12,392 bases of DNA, from positions 1 to 12,392 of the forward strand of contig JAHBAO020000114.1 in NCBI GenBank assembly GCA_018500065.2. Reading direction: 5' to 3'. Below are positions 1 to 7,632 of this stretch, piece by piece. The position numbers were made by a program, and so were the translations under genes. The DNA comes from Octadecabacter sp. (GTDB lineage Bacteria; Pseudomonadota; Alphaproteobacteria; Rhodobacterales; Rhodobacteraceae). The notes beneath the pieces are model-generated. The model was not told the origin of the DNA and ran no database searches. It worked only from the letters and a program-made list of their open reading frames with translations. Position 1 is the first letter of the stretch. Each line of letters starts with the position of its first letter.

Positions 1-497
1 ACACTTTGGCCGCATCGATGCAAGACGCGCCGTTGGTGGGGTGGTTCTTCAACCTGTGGCCTGTGCTTGAGCCGATTTCGTTCCGCGCAACGCAGACATC
101 TTCGATTGCGGTCATCATGATGGTGACATGGCAGTGGACACCGTTCGCCGTGCTGATCTTCATGACGTCGCTGCAATCCGAGGACCAACAGCAAAAAGAA
201 GCTGCTGTTCTTGATGGGGCAGGCCGCTGGTCGCAGTTCCGGTTCCTGACGCTGCCGCACCTTGGCCGACCAATGGCCATCGTGGTGATGATCCAGGCGA
301 TTTTCCACCTCTCGCTTTATGCAGAGATCGAAATCGTCAGCCGCGGGAACGGCAACAAAAACCTGCCCTATCTGATTGGCGAATTCGCCAACAACAATAT
401 CGGTGCTGCAAGCGCCACGGGCATTTTCGCAGTCATTCTCGCCAACATCGTCGCAATCTTCTTGCTGCGCGCCGTTGGCAAGACGTTGATGGAATAG
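1..497 (+). CDS. smoF: Sorbitol/mannitol ABC transporter permease, 5'-truncated (SmoF-like)
   Basis: This is the C-terminal part (about 164 residues) of an inner-membrane permease of the binding-protein-dependent sugar ABC family (MalF/UgpA type). The reading frame is already open at base 3, so the true start lies upstream; the TTG at base 6 is internal. The cytoplasmic EAA loop that docks on the ATPase is visible as KEAAVLDGAGRWSQF followed by LTLPHL. Hydrophobic stretches before it (SIAVIMMVTWQWTPFAVLIF), after it (AIVVMIQAIFHLSLYA) and at the C-terminus (GIFAVILANIVAIFLLRAV) are membrane segments. A second permease starts 11 bp downstream, followed by the ATPase and two polyol dehydrogenases, which is the smoF-smoG-smoK-smoS-mtlK order known from Rhodobacter sphaeroides. 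The hexitol specificity is inferred from that context; the permease family is clear from the sequence. Confidence 0.85.
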   Translation, partial: TLAASMQDAPLVGWFFNLWPVLEPISFRATQTSSIAVIMMVTWQWTPFAVLIFMTSLQSEDQQQKEAAVLDGAGRWSQFRFLTLPHLGRPMAIVVMIQAIFHLSLYAEIEIVSRGNGNKNLPYLIGEFANNNIGAASATGIFAVILANIVAIFLLRAVGKTLME

Positions 498-508
498 GGG
501 ATATACCA

Positions 509-1345
509 ATGGCAATCGTTGCACAAACTTCTCGGTTCTCTCGGATCGCCTGGCCGACACTGGCTTGGGTCGTCGGTCTGATCTTCTTCTTTCCGATCTT
601 CTACATGGTCTTGACCAGCTTCAAGACGGACGCGGATGCGGTTAACCCCGATATGTTGTTCAGTTTCACACCAACGTTGGAAAACTACGCCAACATGACG
701 GACAATTATGATTACTGGCGCTTCGCGACAAACTCGGTGATCGTTTCCGTCTTCGCGACACTGTTTGCGTTGGTCGTCGGGGTGCCCTGCGCCTACGCAA
801 TGGCGTTCAATCCTAGCCGCGCCACCAAAGACGTACTGATGTGGATGCTGTCGACAAAGATGCTGCCAGCGGCGGCGGTATTGTATCCAATGACGTTCCT
901 GACAAAGAACGTCTTTGGCCTGTTTGACACGCACTTCTTGGTTATCTTGGTACTGTGTCTGATCAACTTGCCGATCGTGGTCTGGATGTTGTTCACTTAC
1001 TTTAAGGACATCCCGAAAGACATCATCGAGGCGGGAAAGATGGACGGCCTGACGACATGGGGTGAAGTCAAAGAAATCCTGATCCCATTGGCGTGGGGTG
1101 GCATCGTGTCCACGGCACTTTTGACCTTTATCTTCTGCTGGAACGAGGCCTATTGGACGGTCCGGCTTACCACAATCGACGCGGCAACCCTGTCCAAACT
1201 CATCGAGGGCAACCGTGCCCCAGAAGGTTTGTTCTTCGGTCGCTTGTCCGCGGTCTCAACAGCGGCAGTTGGCCCGATCATCGTATTGGGTTGGTTCTGT
1301 CAGAAACAACTGGTCTCAGGTGTGGCCTTTGGCGCAGTGAAATAG
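509..1345 (+). CDS. smoG: Sorbitol/mannitol ABC transporter permease (SmoG-like)
   Basis: This 278-residue inner-membrane permease is of the MalG/UgpE type, the usual partner of a SmoF-like permease in carbohydrate ABC importers. An N-terminal membrane helix (about residues 16-36, with VVGLIFFFPIFYMVLTSFK) is followed by further hydrophobic segments. The EAA loop reads DIIEAGKMDGLTTWGEVKEI and then LIPLA, at about residues 171-195. The length is typical of the family. The ATG at 509 is supported by an AGGGGA ribosome-binding site at 496-501, which overlaps the smoF stop codon and suggests coupled translation. Together with SmoF it should form the channel through which the hexitol passes from the periplasmic binding protein (not in the window). 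The exact substrate (sorbitol, mannitol or another polyol) is inferred from the neighbouring dehydrogenases. Confidence 0.9.
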   Translation: MAIVAQTSRFSRIAWPTLAWVVGLIFFFPIFYMVLTSFKTDADAVNPDMLFSFTPTLENYANMTDNYDYWRFATNSVIVSVFATLFALVVGVPCAYAMAFNPSRATKDVLMWMLSTKMLPAAAVLYPMTFLTKNVFGLFDTHFLVILVLCLINLPIVVWMLFTYFKDIPKDIIEAGKMDGLTTWGEVKEILIPLAWGGIVSTALLTFIFCWNEAYWTVRLTTIDAATLSKLIEGNRAPEGLFFGRLSAVSTAAVGPIIVLGWFCQKQLVSGVAFGAVK

Positions 1346-1357
1346 GGGGGCGATCTC

Positions 1358-2374
1358 ATGGGAAGCATCGTACTTAAAGACGTAAACAAGAAGTTCGGCG
1401 AAACGGAAGTCATTCCACCGCTGGACCTTGAAATCAATGACGGCGAATTCGTTGTGTTTGTTGGGCCGTCAGGCTGTGGTAAATCCACGCTGTTGCGCCT
1501 GATCGCGGGCCTTGAAGACCTGACGGGTGGTCAGGTGAACATTGACGGCAAAGACGTCACCGAAGTGTCGCCAGCCAAACGCGGCCTGTCGATGGTGTTC
1601 CAGTCTTATGCGCTTTACCCGCATATGACCGTGCGCAAAAACATCGCGTTTCCAATGCGGATGGCGGGCATTGATCAAGCGACGCAAGACGCAAAAATCG
1701 ACGCCGCTGCAAAGTCATTGAACCTGACAGACTATCTTGACCGCAAGCCCGGCCAGTTGTCTGGTGGTCAGCGTCAGCGTGTGGCCATTGGCCGTGCCAT
1801 TGTGCGCGAACCGTCTGCGTTCCTGTTTGACGAACCGCTGTCCAACCTTGACGCCGCGCTGCGCGTTGGCATGCGCCTTGAAATCATGGAGCTTCACAAA
1901 AAGCTGAACACAACCATGATCTACGTGACCCACGATCAGGTCGAAGCCATGACAATGGCCGACAAGATTGTTGTGTTGCAGGCTGGTGTTATCGAACAGG
2001 TCGGCTCGCCGCTGGAACTGTATCACAAGCCGCGCAATAAGTTCGTTGCTGGCTTTATCGGGTCTCCGAAGATGAACCAGATTGAGGGCGCGGAAGCGGC
2101 CAAGCACAACGCGAAAACCATCGGCATCCGTCCCGAGCACGTTGATGTGTCCAAGACCGAAGGCACCTGGAAAGGCGTCGTTGGCGTCGCAGAACACCTT
2201 GGGTCTGACACCTTCATCCACGTTCATGAAACCGGTCTGGATGTGGGCGAGGGCGATCTGTTCACCGTGCGCATTAGCGGCAACATTGAAGTCAGCCACG
2301 GTGACACGGTTTACCTGACGCCACAGATGGACAAGTTGCACAAGTTCGACGCGCAAGGCCTGCGGATCGAATGA
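1358..2374 (+). CDS. smoK: Polyol ABC transporter ATP-binding protein (SmoK, MalK/UgpC family)
   Basis: This 338-residue cytoplasmic ATPase energises the SmoF/SmoG permease pair. The nucleotide-binding domain is complete: Walker A GPSGCGKST (residues 36-44), Q-loop FQ (81-82), signature LSGGQ (134-138), Walker B FLFDEP (155-160, catalytic E159) and the switch His192 in VTHDQ. From about residue 235 there is a C-terminal MalK-type regulatory (TOBE) domain, with the typical IGIRPEH and later VRISGNIEVSHGDTVYL segments. The ATG at 1358 follows an AGGGGGG ribosome-binding site (1344-1350) overlapping the smoG stop codon. The gene ends in an ATGA overlap with smoS, so transport and catabolism genes are translationally linked. 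ATPases of this family are sometimes shared among sugar importers, so the assignment to polyols rests on the operon. Confidence 0.93.
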   Translation: MGSIVLKDVNKKFGETEVIPPLDLEINDGEFVVFVGPSGCGKSTLLRLIAGLEDLTGGQVNIDGKDVTEVSPAKRGLSMVFQSYALYPHMTVRKNIAFPMRMAGIDQATQDAKIDAAAKSLNLTDYLDRKPGQLSGGQRQRVAIGRAIVREPSAFLFDEPLSNLDAALRVGMRLEIMELHKKLNTTMIYVTHDQVEAMTMADKIVVLQAGVIEQVGSPLELYHKPRNKFVAGFIGSPKMNQIEGAEAAKHNAKTIGIRPEHVDVSKTEGTWKGVVGVAEHLGSDTFIHVHETGLDVGEGDLFTVRISGNIEVSHGDTVYLTPQMDKLHKFDAQGLRIE

Positions 2375-3144
2375 AACGACTGAGTGGAAAATCTGCCCTG
2401 ATTACAGGGGCCGCGCGCGGGATCGGGCGCGGCTTTGCCGAAAGGTATCTGGCCGAAGGCGCGACTGTTGCGATCGCTGACATAAACATGGAAGCGGCGA
2501 CACAAACCGCCTCCGAGCTTGGTGCTGGGGCCTACGCGGTCCATCTAGATGTATCCGATCAAGACAGCATCGACGCAGCCATTGCGACTGTGGTGGAGCA
2601 AGCATGGTCACTCGATATTCTTATCAACAACGCAGCACTTTTTGATGCCGCTGAGACCGTCGATATTACCCGCGCAAGCTATGACAAGCTTTACGCTGTC
2701 AACGTGGCGGGCACATTGTTCACCATGCAGGCCGCGGCCAAGCAGATGATTTTGCAGGGAAATGGCGGTAAAATCATCAACATGGCCAGCCAAGCGGGAC
2801 GGCGCGGCGAACCTTTGGTTCTGGTTTATTGTTCCACCAAAGCTGCGGTTATTTCGATGACCCAGTCCGCGGGGCTGAACCTGATCCAGCACGGAATAAA
2901 CGTGAATGCCATCGCACCGGGCGTTGTCGACGGCGACCATTGGGAACATGTGGACTCCATGTTTGCCAAACTGGAAGGCAAGAAGCCCGGCCAGAAAAAA
3001 GCCGAGGTCGCAGCAAGCGTCCCAGCGGGCCGGTTCGCCGTCCCAGACGATCTAACAGGGATGGCCGTTTTTCTGGCGTCATCCGATTCCGATTACATCG
3101 TGTCGCAGACGTATAACGTCGACGGCGGACAGTGGATGAGCTGA
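2371..3144 (+). CDS. smoS: Sorbitol (L-iditol 2-) dehydrogenase, short-chain type (SmoS)
   Basis: This 257-residue cytoplasmic short-chain dehydrogenase is expected to oxidise D-sorbitol to D-fructose with NAD+ and possibly to act on galactitol or L-iditol. The NAD-binding glycine motif TGAARGIG lies at residues 12-19. Asp38 at the end of the second strand favours NAD+ over NADP+, and NNA is at 86-88. The catalytic set is Asn111, Ser140, Tyr153 and Lys157 (YCSTK). As I recall, the same Ser/Tyr/Lys numbering and almost the same length occur in the structurally known R. sphaeroides sorbitol/galactitol dehydrogenase. The start ATG overlaps the smoK stop (ATGA), and the stop overlaps the mtlK start (TGATG). 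The fold and cofactor class are certain; the polyol substrate is inferred from family and operon. Confidence 0.92.
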   Translation: MKRLSGKSALITGAARGIGRGFAERYLAEGATVAIADINMEAATQTASELGAGAYAVHLDVSDQDSIDAAIATVVEQAWSLDILINNAALFDAAETVDITRASYDKLYAVNVAGTLFTMQAAAKQMILQGNGGKIINMASQAGRRGEPLVLVYCSTKAAVISMTQSAGLNLIQHGINVNAIAPGVVDGDHWEHVDSMFAKLEGKKPGQKKAEVAASVPAGRFAVPDDLTGMAVFLASSDSDYIVSQTYNVDGGQWMS

Positions 3145-4607
3145 TGAAACTGAGCCTTGAAAACATTGCCGACCTGCCAAACGATGTGCGCGTGCCAAAT
3201 TATGCGCGTTCCGACTTGTCTGCGGGCATGGTCCATATCGGCTTGGGCAATTTCCACCGCGCGCATCAGGCGTGGTATTTGCATCGTTTGATGGATCAAG
3301 GCCTTGCCCGTGACTGGGCCATTCTCGGCGCTGGTGTGCGGGCAGGGGATGCAGCACAGCGTGAACGCCTGTTGGATCAAGATTGCTTTACCACCTTGAT
3401 CGAGCTCGATCCGAAGGGCAAATCTGCCGAAGTCATCGGATCTATGATCGGGTTTATCAACGTCGCGGACGACAATGCGCCATTAATTGCGCATATGTCA
3501 GAACCCGCGATCCGCATTGTGGCACTGACCGTAACTGAAGGCGGCTACTACTTATCCCCAGAGGGCGGTTTTGACGCTGATCACGCGGATATTAAACATG
3601 ATGCCGCAAACCCTAACACGCCAAGAACTGCTTTTGGCGCGATGATTGCCGCGCTGAAAGCACGCCGTGACAGCGGTGCAGGGCCGTTTACCTGCCAAAG
3701 CTGCGACAACCTGCAAGCCAATGGTGACGTCCTGCGCCAAACCGTTGTTGGTTTAGCCAAACTGAGCGACCCGGACTTGGCGGCGTGGATCAACGACAAC
3801 GCGACATTCCCCAACGCAATGGTGGATTGCATTGTTCCTGCAACCGGTCGCTCCGAGTTGGCATTGGTGCGCGAGTTCGGCATCGAAGACGACGCACCTG
3901 TGACCCACGAAAACTTCCGCCAGTGGGTCATCGAAGACAAATTCTGTGCCGGACGCCCCGATTGGGACAAAGTCGGCGCAACCTTCACCGATGATGTCCA
4001 CGCATTTGAGGCGATGAAGCTGCGCCAGCTGAACGCGGGCCACCAAATCATCGCGACACCGGGTGAGCTGCTGTCCGTGCCGACCATCGCAGGCACGATG
4101 GCAAACCCGCTGATCAAAGGTTTGTTTCGGAAGGTCGAGATCGAAGAAATCGCGCCCCACGTTGATACTGTGCCGGACATGACTGCGCTGGACTATGTCG
4201 ACCTGATTGACGCGCGTTTTTCGAACCCTGAAATCCACGACACCACGCGCCGTGTGGCGTTTGATGGCTCATCCCGTCACTCTGGCTTCTTGCACCCGAT
4301 CTTGCGCGATGCGCTTGCCGCCGACACACCAATGGACGGGCTTGCCTTGGTTGAGGCACTTTGGGCGCGCATGTGTGAAGGTACGCGCGAAGATGGCAGC
4401 GCCATTGAACCCAATGACCCGTTCTGGGACGTACTGAACGCGACGGCGTTGAAAGCAAAGGACAATCCGCAAGCGTGGATTGACCAAGAGCAGGCCTATG
4501 GTGATCTGGGTAAAAACGCACGCTTTGCGGCCAGCTTTGCGAAATGGCACGGGCTTATTCAGTTAGTCGGCACCGAAGCCGCGCTGAAAGCGTACCTCGA
4601 CAGCTGA
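3144..4607 (+). CDS. mtlK: Mannitol 2-dehydrogenase, long-chain polyol dehydrogenase family
   Basis: This 487-residue enzyme of the polyol-specific long-chain dehydrogenase family is predicted to oxidise D-mannitol (and perhaps D-arabitol) to D-fructose (or D-xylulose) with NAD+. The N-terminal dinucleotide-binding segment reads HIGLGNFHRAHQAWYLHRL. The metal-independent catalytic residues appear in KLRQLNAGH, with Lys292, Asn297 and His300; the spacing equals Lys295/Asn300/His303 of the Pseudomonas fluorescens mannitol dehydrogenase. I chose the ATG at 3144 because it overlaps the smoS stop as TGATG and gives the usual N-terminus. A GTG at 3132 would extend the protein by four residues and is less likely. 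In R. sphaeroides, genes for sugar phosphorylation accompany mtlK; here the next gene is an unrelated regulator. Confidence 0.92.
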   Translation: MKLSLENIADLPNDVRVPNYARSDLSAGMVHIGLGNFHRAHQAWYLHRLMDQGLARDWAILGAGVRAGDAAQRERLLDQDCFTTLIELDPKGKSAEVIGSMIGFINVADDNAPLIAHMSEPAIRIVALTVTEGGYYLSPEGGFDADHADIKHDAANPNTPRTAFGAMIAALKARRDSGAGPFTCQSCDNLQANGDVLRQTVVGLAKLSDPDLAAWINDNATFPNAMVDCIVPATGRSELALVREFGIEDDAPVTHENFRQWVIEDKFCAGRPDWDKVGATFTDDVHAFEAMKLRQLNAGHQIIATPGELLSVPTIAGTMANPLIKGLFRKVEIEEIAPHVDTVPDMTALDYVDLIDARFSNPEIHDTTRRVAFDGSSRHSGFLHPILRDALAADTPMDGLALVEALWARMCEGTREDGSAIEPNDPFWDVLNATALKAKDNPQAWIDQEQAYGDLGKNARFAASFAKWHGLIQLVGTEAALKAYLDS

Positions 4608-4612
4608 AGCAC

Positions 4613-4641
4613 TTGCTCTGAGCTGGTGGGTGGGGTTTGAT
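4613..4641 (+). promoter_or_regulatory. Possible promoter of the LysR regulator gene
   Basis: A TTGCTC box at 4613-4618 and a TTTGAT box at 4636-4641 are separated by 17 bp. The -10 candidate overlaps the left end of the palindrome at 4638-4656, as expected for an autorepressed regulator promoter. The match is only moderate, and alphaproteobacterial promoters are often weak matches, so this is tentative. Confidence 0.3.
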
Positions 4642-4656
4642 AGGCGTGTCCTATCG
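4638..4656. promoter_or_regulatory. Predicted LysR operator in front of its own gene
   Basis: The sequence TGATAG-GCGTGTC-CTATCG is a 6-7-6 interrupted palindrome with one mismatch at the outermost base, containing the T-N11-A core typical of LysR-type sites (T4641, A4653). The same arms with the same 7-bp spacing occur at 5557-5575 before fdsG. It lies 13-31 bp upstream of the regulator ATG, so binding there would be expected to limit the regulator's own transcription. Confidence 0.65.
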
Positions 4657-4668
4657 AAAGCTGCACCT

Positions 4669-5553
4669 ATGATTGATAAACTTGAAATGTTCATCGCCCT
4701 TGCGCGGGAAGAACACTTTGGCCGCGCGGCACTGGCGCAGGGGGTGACCCAGCCCACACTGTCCGCTGCAATCAAACAGTTAGAAGACCAGCTTGGCGTC
4801 ATGCTGGTCTGGCGCGGATCGCGCTATCAAGGGCTGACACCGGAAGGACAACGCGCCCTTGTTTGGGCGCGCCAGATTGTCGGGGATGCGCGCACATTGC
4901 GGCAAGAAATGCGTGTCGCACGCGAAGGACTGTCCGGGGATTTACGGCTGGCGGTAATACCAACAGCGCTTACCGTTGTCTCTGAGATCACTGCTATTTT
5001 TGGCGAGTCCCATCCGAACGTGCGGTTTTCGGTGCAATCGAAAACGTCGGCCGAAATCCTATCGATGCTCGACAACCTCGAGATCGACGCAGGTCTCACT
5101 TACTTGAACAACGAACCCTTAGGCCGCGTAACGACCGTGCCGCTTTATGCAGAACGCTATGTTTTGGTCGCAAAAGCGGGCCATCCGCTGTTGTCCGGCC
5201 CTGTGAAGTGGGGCGATTTGGGGGATGTGCCACTGTGCCTTTTGACGCCAGACATGCAAAACCGTCGGATCATTACCCAGCATCTGGTTGAAGCAGGGGT
5301 CGAAACGACGCCGCAAGTCGAGGCGTCTTCGATCGTTGTGTTGGTCAGCCATGTGGTGCGCAGCAATCTGGCGACGATCCTTCCGGTTCGCGCAGCCGAG
5401 ATTTTCCTTAAGGGCGATGATCTCGGGGCGGTTCCCTTGATCAAGCCTGATGCAAGCCATGTGGTTGGCCTTGTTGCGCCCCATCGCGAGCCGTTTACTC
5501 CGGTGCTCGCCGCCTTGTTAGACCGTGCACGGGCGCTGTCAGAACTTGCGTAA
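4669..5553 (+). CDS. LysR-type transcriptional regulator, probable fds operon regulator
   Basis: This 294-residue regulator has an N-terminal winged helix-turn-helix (about residues 1-60, with HFGRAALAQGVTQPTLSAAI as the core) and a periplasmic-binding-protein-like effector domain (about 90-290). The ATG at 4669 gives the normal LysR N-terminus, MIDKLEMFIALAREEHFGRA; an upstream in-frame start at 4630 would add 13 residues and run through the operator. The first part of the HTH resembles OxyR, but I see no OxyR-type redox cysteine pair in the effector domain, so a peroxide sensor is unlikely. Its position directly before fdsG, in the same direction, and the shared palindrome in both promoters suggest it controls formate dehydrogenase, as FdsR-type LysR regulators do elsewhere. 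Formate or a related metabolite as effector is a guess. Confidence 0.88.
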   Translation: MIDKLEMFIALAREEHFGRAALAQGVTQPTLSAAIKQLEDQLGVMLVWRGSRYQGLTPEGQRALVWARQIVGDARTLRQEMRVAREGLSGDLRLAVIPTALTVVSEITAIFGESHPNVRFSVQSKTSAEILSMLDNLEIDAGLTYLNNEPLGRVTTVPLYAERYVLVAKAGHPLLSGPVKWGDLGDVPLCLLTPDMQNRRIITQHLVEAGVETTPQVEASSIVVLVSHVVRSNLATILPVRAAEIFLKGDDLGAVPLIKPDASHVVGLVAPHREPFTPVLAALLDRARALSELA

Positions 5554-5556
5554 ATC

Positions 5557-5575
5557 TGATAGGTAATTTCTATCA
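5557..5575. promoter_or_regulatory. Predicted LysR operator of the fds operon
   Basis: TGATAG-GTAATTT-CTATCA is a perfect 6-bp inverted repeat with a 7-bp spacer and a T-N11-A core (T5560, A5572). It starts 4 bp after the regulator stop codon. Its centre, 5566, would lie about 63 bp upstream of the transcription start implied by the candidate promoter at 5594-5622, which is where LysR activators usually keep their high-affinity recognition site. A GATATTGATA stretch at 5590-5599, near the -35 box, could be part of the weaker activation site. Confidence 0.7.
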
Positions 5576-5593
5576 ACCCACGGAATAACGATA

Positions 5594-5622
5594 TTGATAA
5601 CCCATGTAAAACTGGCGATACC
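5594..5622 (+). promoter_or_regulatory. Possible promoter of the fds operon
   Basis: A TTGATA box (5594-5599) and a GATACC box (5617-5622) are 17 bp apart. The -10 match is poor, which is common for activator-dependent promoters. A start near 5629 would leave a leader of about 20 nt before fdsG. An AGGGGA ribosome-binding site follows at 5637-5642. This prediction rests on box matching and on the position of the upstream palindrome. Confidence 0.35.
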
Positions 5623-5650
5623 CTGATTCAGAGTTTAGGGGATTTTCCAG

Positions 5651-6118
5651 ATGTCGGATGTGCAAACCATTGAAATAATGCAAGGTATTCTTGCGCGTCA
5701 TGCCACGCAGGAGGGGCCGTTGCTGCCGATTTTGCATTCCGTGCAGGAAGAATATGGTTTCATCCCCGCAGATGTCGTCCAGATTATTGCAGATCACCTC
5801 AATATCACGCGCGCTGAAGTACATGGTGTGATCTCTTTCTACCATGATTTCCGCGACGCACCTGCGGGCAAGCACGTGATCAAGATTTGCCGCGCTGAGG
5901 CGTGTCAGTCGGTTGGTGCGAATGCACTTTCTGAACGCGCTTTGGAAAAGCTCGGGGTTGCGTGGGGTGGTACGACGACAAACGGTGCCGTGACGGTTGA
6001 GGCCGTCTATTGCCTTGGCCTGTGTGCTTGCGGCCCTGCGGCGATGGTGGATGGCAAGGTTGTTGGTCGTGTAGACGCCAGCAAGCTCGACAAATTGCTC
6101 GCGGAGGCAGGCGCATGA
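5651..6118 (+). CDS. fdsG: NAD-dependent formate dehydrogenase, gamma subunit (FdsG)
   Basis: This 155-residue cytoplasmic iron-sulfur protein is homologous to NuoE of complex I and to the corresponding subunits of NAD-reducing hydrogenases. It has an N-terminal helical part and a C-terminal thioredoxin-like fold. The [2Fe-2S] ligands are Cys80, Cys85, Cys121 and Cys125, in KICRAEACQS and YCLGLCACGP (C-x4-C ... C-x3-C); Cys127 is an additional cysteine. It sits beside the FMN site of FdsB and is thought to be an electron side branch or buffer. The ATG at 5651 is preceded by AGGGGA (5637-5642). The stop codon overlaps the fdsB start as ATGA. The assignment to formate dehydrogenase rather than complex I rests on the following fdsB, fdsA, fdhD and fdsD genes. 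Confidence 0.95.
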   Translation: MSDVQTIEIMQGILARHATQEGPLLPILHSVQEEYGFIPADVVQIIADHLNITRAEVHGVISFYHDFRDAPAGKHVIKICRAEACQSVGANALSERALEKLGVAWGGTTTNGAVTVEAVYCLGLCACGPAAMVDGKVVGRVDASKLDKLLAEAGA

Positions 6119-7632
6119 AGATTTACGTCCCCCTTGATAGCGCGGCCAAGGCGCTTGGTGCAGACGATGTCGCCGCCACGATCCTTAGCGAAGCTGCGAT
6201 GCGCGGCTTGGATGTTGACGTCATTCGTAACGGCACACGCGGCATGATCTGGCTTGAGCCATTGGTTGAGATTGAAACGGACAAAGGTCGTGTTGGTTAT
6301 GGTGCGGTCGAGGTTGCGGATGTTCCTGCCTTGCTCGATGGCAAGCTTGAAAGCCTCGGTCTGGTGGAAGACCTTGACTGGATGAAAGGCCAAACCCGCC
6401 TGACGTTCCAGCGTTGTGGCGTGACGGACCCACTTTCGCTGACTGACTATGAGGCCCACGGCGGTTTAACAGGTCTGCGCACCGCAATCGCGATGACACC
6501 TGCGGGGATCGTCGAAGAAGTCACCAATTCCGGTCTACGTGGTCGTGGTGGCGCTGGCTTCCCGACGGGCATTAAGTGGAACACGGTTCTGGGGGCACAG
6601 GCCGATCAGAAATACATCGTTTGTAATGCGGATGAGGGCGATAGCGGGACGTTCGCGGATCGCATGATTATGGAAGGTGATCCGTTCACATTGATCGAAG
6701 GCATGGTCATCGCAGGTCTCGCGGTAGAGGCGACCAAAGGCTATGTCTACCTGCGGTCTGAATACCCTGATGCTATTGATATCATGGGAAAAGCCGTTGT
6801 TTTGGCGCGCAATGCTGGCATGCTCGGCGCTGATGTCCTGGGCTCTGGTCGCGCGTTTGACATGGAAATTCGTGTTGGTGCAGGGGCGTATGTTTGTGGT
6901 GAAGAAACATCATTGCTGAATTCCCTAGAAGGCAAGCGTGGCGTGGTGCGGGCGAAGCCGCCATTGCCTGCGCTTGAAGGATTCCTTGGCAAGCCAACCG
7001 TCGTGAACAACGTGATTTCGTTGGCGACTGTCCCTGTGGTGATGGAAAAAGGTGCGGCGCATTACGCGAACTTCGGCCTTGGCCGCTCCAAGGGCACAAT
7101 GCCGATCCAGATTGCGGGTAACGTCAAATTTGGCGGGTTGTATGAGACGGCATTCGGCATGCCGCTTGGCGATTTGGTGGATACCGTTGCGGGTGGTACC
7201 CTATCGGGGCGTCCGGTGAAGGCCGTTCAGGTTGGCGGACCACTCGGCGCTTATATGCCGCGTGAAAAGTTCGACACGCCGTTTGCGTATGAAGAATTTG
7301 ACGGGCAGGGCGGCTTGATCGGCCACGCCGGCGTTGTGGTGTTTGATGACAGCACCGACATGCTGGGTATGGCGCGTTTTGCGATGGAATTCTGCGCCGT
7401 TGAAAGCTGTGGCAAGTGTACGCCGTGCCGCATCGGGGCCGTGCGCGGTGTTGAAACGATTGATCGTATCGGCAAGGGCGACGCATCAGCGATTGAGCTG
7501 TTGGAAGACCTTTGCGAAACCATGAAAGACGGCTCGCTTTGTGCGTTGGGCGGGTTCACCCCGTTCCCGGTGATGAGCGCGTTGCAGAACTTCCCAGACG
7601 ACTTCGTTCCCAACAAGGAGGCCGCCGAATGA
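6115..7632 (+). CDS. fdsB: NAD-dependent formate dehydrogenase, beta subunit (FdsB, diaphorase)
   Basis: This 505-residue cytoplasmic subunit resembles NuoF and transfers electrons from the iron-sulfur chain through FMN to NAD+. An N-terminal thioredoxin-like region (about residues 1-100) contains no cysteine before Cys101, so it carries no [2Fe-2S] cluster of its own. The FMN/NADH core follows, with GLRGRGGAGFPTGIKW (140-155), the acidic NADEGDSGTF loop and GAGAYVCGEETSLLNS. The [4Fe-4S] ligands are Cys432, Cys435 and Cys438 in ESCGKCTPCRIG, plus Cys476. The start at 6115 is chosen because it overlaps the fdsG stop as ATGA and follows a GGAGG site (6103-6107); the same frame is open upstream but only inside fdsG. 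The gene ends in another ATGA overlap with fdsA. Confidence 0.96.
   Translation: MKIYVPLDSAAKALGADDVAATILSEAAMRGLDVDVIRNGTRGMIWLEPLVEIETDKGRVGYGAVEVADVPALLDGKLESLGLVEDLDWMKGQTRLTFQRCGVTDPLSLTDYEAHGGLTGLRTAIAMTPAGIVEEVTNSGLRGRGGAGFPTGIKWNTVLGAQADQKYIVCNADEGDSGTFADRMIMEGDPFTLIEGMVIAGLAVEATKGYVYLRSEYPDAIDIMGKAVVLARNAGMLGADVLGSGRAFDMEIRVGAGAYVCGEETSLLNSLEGKRGVVRAKPPLPALEGFLGKPTVVNNVISLATVPVVMEKGAAHYANFGLGRSKGTMPIQIAGNVKFGGLYETAFGMPLGDLVDTVAGGTLSGRPVKAVQVGGPLGAYMPREKFDTPFAYEEFDGQGGLIGHAGVVVFDDSTDMLGMARFAMEFCAVESCGKCTPCRIGAVRGVETIDRIGKGDASAIELLEDLCETMKDGSLCALGGFTPFPVMSALQNFPDDFVPNKEAAE

Noticed and set aside
1715..2356. Antisense open frame of 213 codons opposite smoK
   Set aside because: It is a shadow of the ATPase gene; the translation is not protein-like.
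4669..5553. OxyR identity for the LysR regulator
   Set aside because: The HTH and the ATAG-N7-CTAT operator resemble OxyR, but the effector domain lacks the redox cysteine pair and the gene sits with the fds operon.
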